Below, piece after piece: positions 63,181 through 64,000 of a stretch of 64,000 nt of DNA. The stretch's first letter is position 1; every line of letters begins with the position of its first letter. The notes beneath the pieces were generated by a model. That model was not told the DNA's origin and ran no database searches. It saw nothing but the letters and a program-made list of their open reading frames with translations. This DNA is from Thermococcus sp. EP1 (GTDB lineage Archaea > Methanobacteriota_B > Thermococci > Thermococcales > Thermococcaceae): assembly GCF_001317345.1 (NCBI RefSeq), contig NZ_JXCG01000004.1, positions 124,001 through 188,000 of the forward strand. Reading direction: 5' to 3'. The translations under genes and the position numbers were made by a program.

Positions 63181-64000
63181 CTACAATCTCACAACGTGAA
63201 CTGAACAGGAGATACACGGATCGTATGCTCTAACAGTCATCTCTGCAAGTAATTTAAGCTTTTCAGGATCATCTTGCCAGTGTTTCTCTGCCATCATTCT
63301 CACGTGGCGCTCCATAATTGCAAGGTTCATTGCGGTTGGGGTTATGATATCTGCATAGTTGACTTTTCCATCTTTGACTTCAAGGGCATAAACCAGTAAT
63401 CCTCTTGGAGCCTCAGTGATACTTACTCCAAAACCATCCTTTAACTCGACTTCGTCTCTTTCTTTTATAGGCCATTTTGCGAGAATGTCATCAATTAGGT
63501 CTATTGCTCTCTCTACAAAGTATACAAGCTCTAATGCTTGAGCAAAGTTGTTAGCAAAGCAGTTGTCGTATCTTAGGAGATCTTTATATTGGTTGTAGAG
63601 TTCCTTTGCTTTTCCATAGAGAAGGTCAGCATTATTGACTATTCTTGAGATCGCACCAACCATGAAGGGTTTGTCCTTGTAGAAGGAATGCTTTGCAAAG
63701 CTGTGTTCAACTACCTTTTCCACTATATACTCCTTATAATCCTCCACAGGGAACTCAAACCCATCACTAACTTTAATGTAATCTCCGTATATCCCATAAA
63801 CATCGTTTCTTGGTTTCACAGCCATGTGGACCATTTCCTCATCTTTAACTTCCTTATATTGCTCAAGTTTTGCAAATAGTTCTACTGTGTACTCTGCCAT
63901 TGGGAGAACTTCTTTTAATTCTCTCTTAAGCTCTTCGAATTGGCGTTTTGTTGGAAGTTTTCCAAAACCGCCTAAGATAGCATTTTCTTGGTGTATTGCC
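63181..64000 (-). CDS. hydA: Cytosolic [NiFe] hydrogenase large (alpha) subunit, C-terminal part
   Basis: The frame is open from the window edge to the stop at 63181 (273 codons); the N-terminal part and first CxxC pair lie outside. The translation includes AIHQENAILGGFGKLPTKRQ at the upstream side, GAISRIVNNADLLYGKAKEL, TEAPRGLLVYALEVKDGKVN and the C-terminal nickel-ligand motif DPCISCSVHVVRL. The VVRL tail after the His is the peptide removed by the maturation protease. It resembles the soluble sulfhydrogenases of Pyrococcus and Thermococcus. The internal ATG at 63900 is not the true start. Confidence 0.93.
   Translation of the reverse strand, partial: AIHQENAILGGFGKLPTKRQFEELKRELKEVLPMAEYTVELFAKLEQYKEVKDEEMVHMAVKPRNDVYGIYGDYIKVSDGFEFPVEDYKEYIVEKVVEHSFAKHSFYKDKPFMVGAISRIVNNADLLYGKAKELYNQYKDLLRYDNCFANNFAQALELVYFVERAIDLIDDILAKWPIKERDEVELKDGFGVSITEAPRGLLVYALEVKDGKVNYADIITPTAMNLAIMERHVRMMAEKHWQDDPEKLKLLAEMTVRAYDPCISCSVHVVRL

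Noticed and set aside
63181-63900. Complete 239-residue gene starting at the ATG at 63900
   Set aside because: The frame stays open to the window end with hydrogenase-like sequence, so this is the C-terminal part of a larger gene.

Overview
The window comes from a hyperthermophilic euryarchaeon of the order Thermococcales (Thermococcus, Pyrococcus or Palaeococcus), most likely an AT-rich Thermococcus. The evidence is the gene content: archaeal RNA polymerase subunits, Spt5, SecE, aIF1, Rpp29 and the archaeal ribosomal-protein superoperon, a TrmB/TreT maltose-trehalose-type locus, a cytosolic [NiFe] hydrogenase, and BRE/TATA promoters with GGTGA-type ribosome binding sites. I saw no rRNA, CRISPR array, insertion sequence or replication origin.

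Layout. 1-3110: 5' part of rpoB, rpoH, five tRNA genes and a dCTP deaminase/dUTPase-family gene. 3218-7754: the L12-L10-L1-L11-Spt5-SecE cluster and ftsZ. 7885-13002: D-aminoacyl-tRNA deacylase, a pair of very small membrane/pilin-like genes, a FucI-like protein, the RNA-free RNase P homologue HARP, a PH-SHOCT protein and a BtpA-family protein. 13222-15557: a large secreted caspase/legumain-like protein and a small conserved protein. 15633-19532: tRNA-Gly and a thiamine-type ABC importer whose binding-protein gene converges on its permease and ATPase genes. 19557-31564: a carbohydrate island. It holds a malE-malF-malG-treT-trmB-malK-type operon, then genes for a FucI-like isomerase, a glycogen-debranching-like hydrolase and a GH130 phosphorylase, with a divergent PfkB kinase on the other side. 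31530-34075: a small membrane protein, a frameshifted cysteine-synthase-like gene, a DUF998 protein and a nitroreductase. 34165-61511: almost uninterrupted minus-strand information-processing genes (rps2, enolase-like, rpoK, rpoN, rps9, rpl13, rpl18e, rpoD, rps11, rps4, rps13, cbf5, rpl14e, cmk, rpl34e, adk, secY, then rpl15 through rpl3) punctuated by three tRNA genes and a few redox or hydrolase genes. 61633-64000: hydrogenase maturation protease, an unknown secreted protein and the 3' part of a [NiFe] hydrogenase large-subunit gene.

How it works together: the minus-strand blocks make the transcription, translation and secretion machinery. The carbohydrate island looks like a self-contained route that imports an oligosaccharide, cleaves it by hydrolysis, phosphorolysis or reversible TreT chemistry, isomerises and phosphorylates the products, and is controlled by its own TrmB-type repressor. 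A palindrome overlapping the malE promoter is its likely operator. The best leads are: the secreted protein whose catalytic Cys and His lie in separate modules in reversed order; the carbohydrate island; an enolase paralogue with lost catalytic motifs; a methyltransferase gene that ends inside a same-strand tRNA; a six-base homopolymer frameshift in a cysteine-synthase-like gene; and a dCTP-deaminase homologue lacking the catalytic glutamate.
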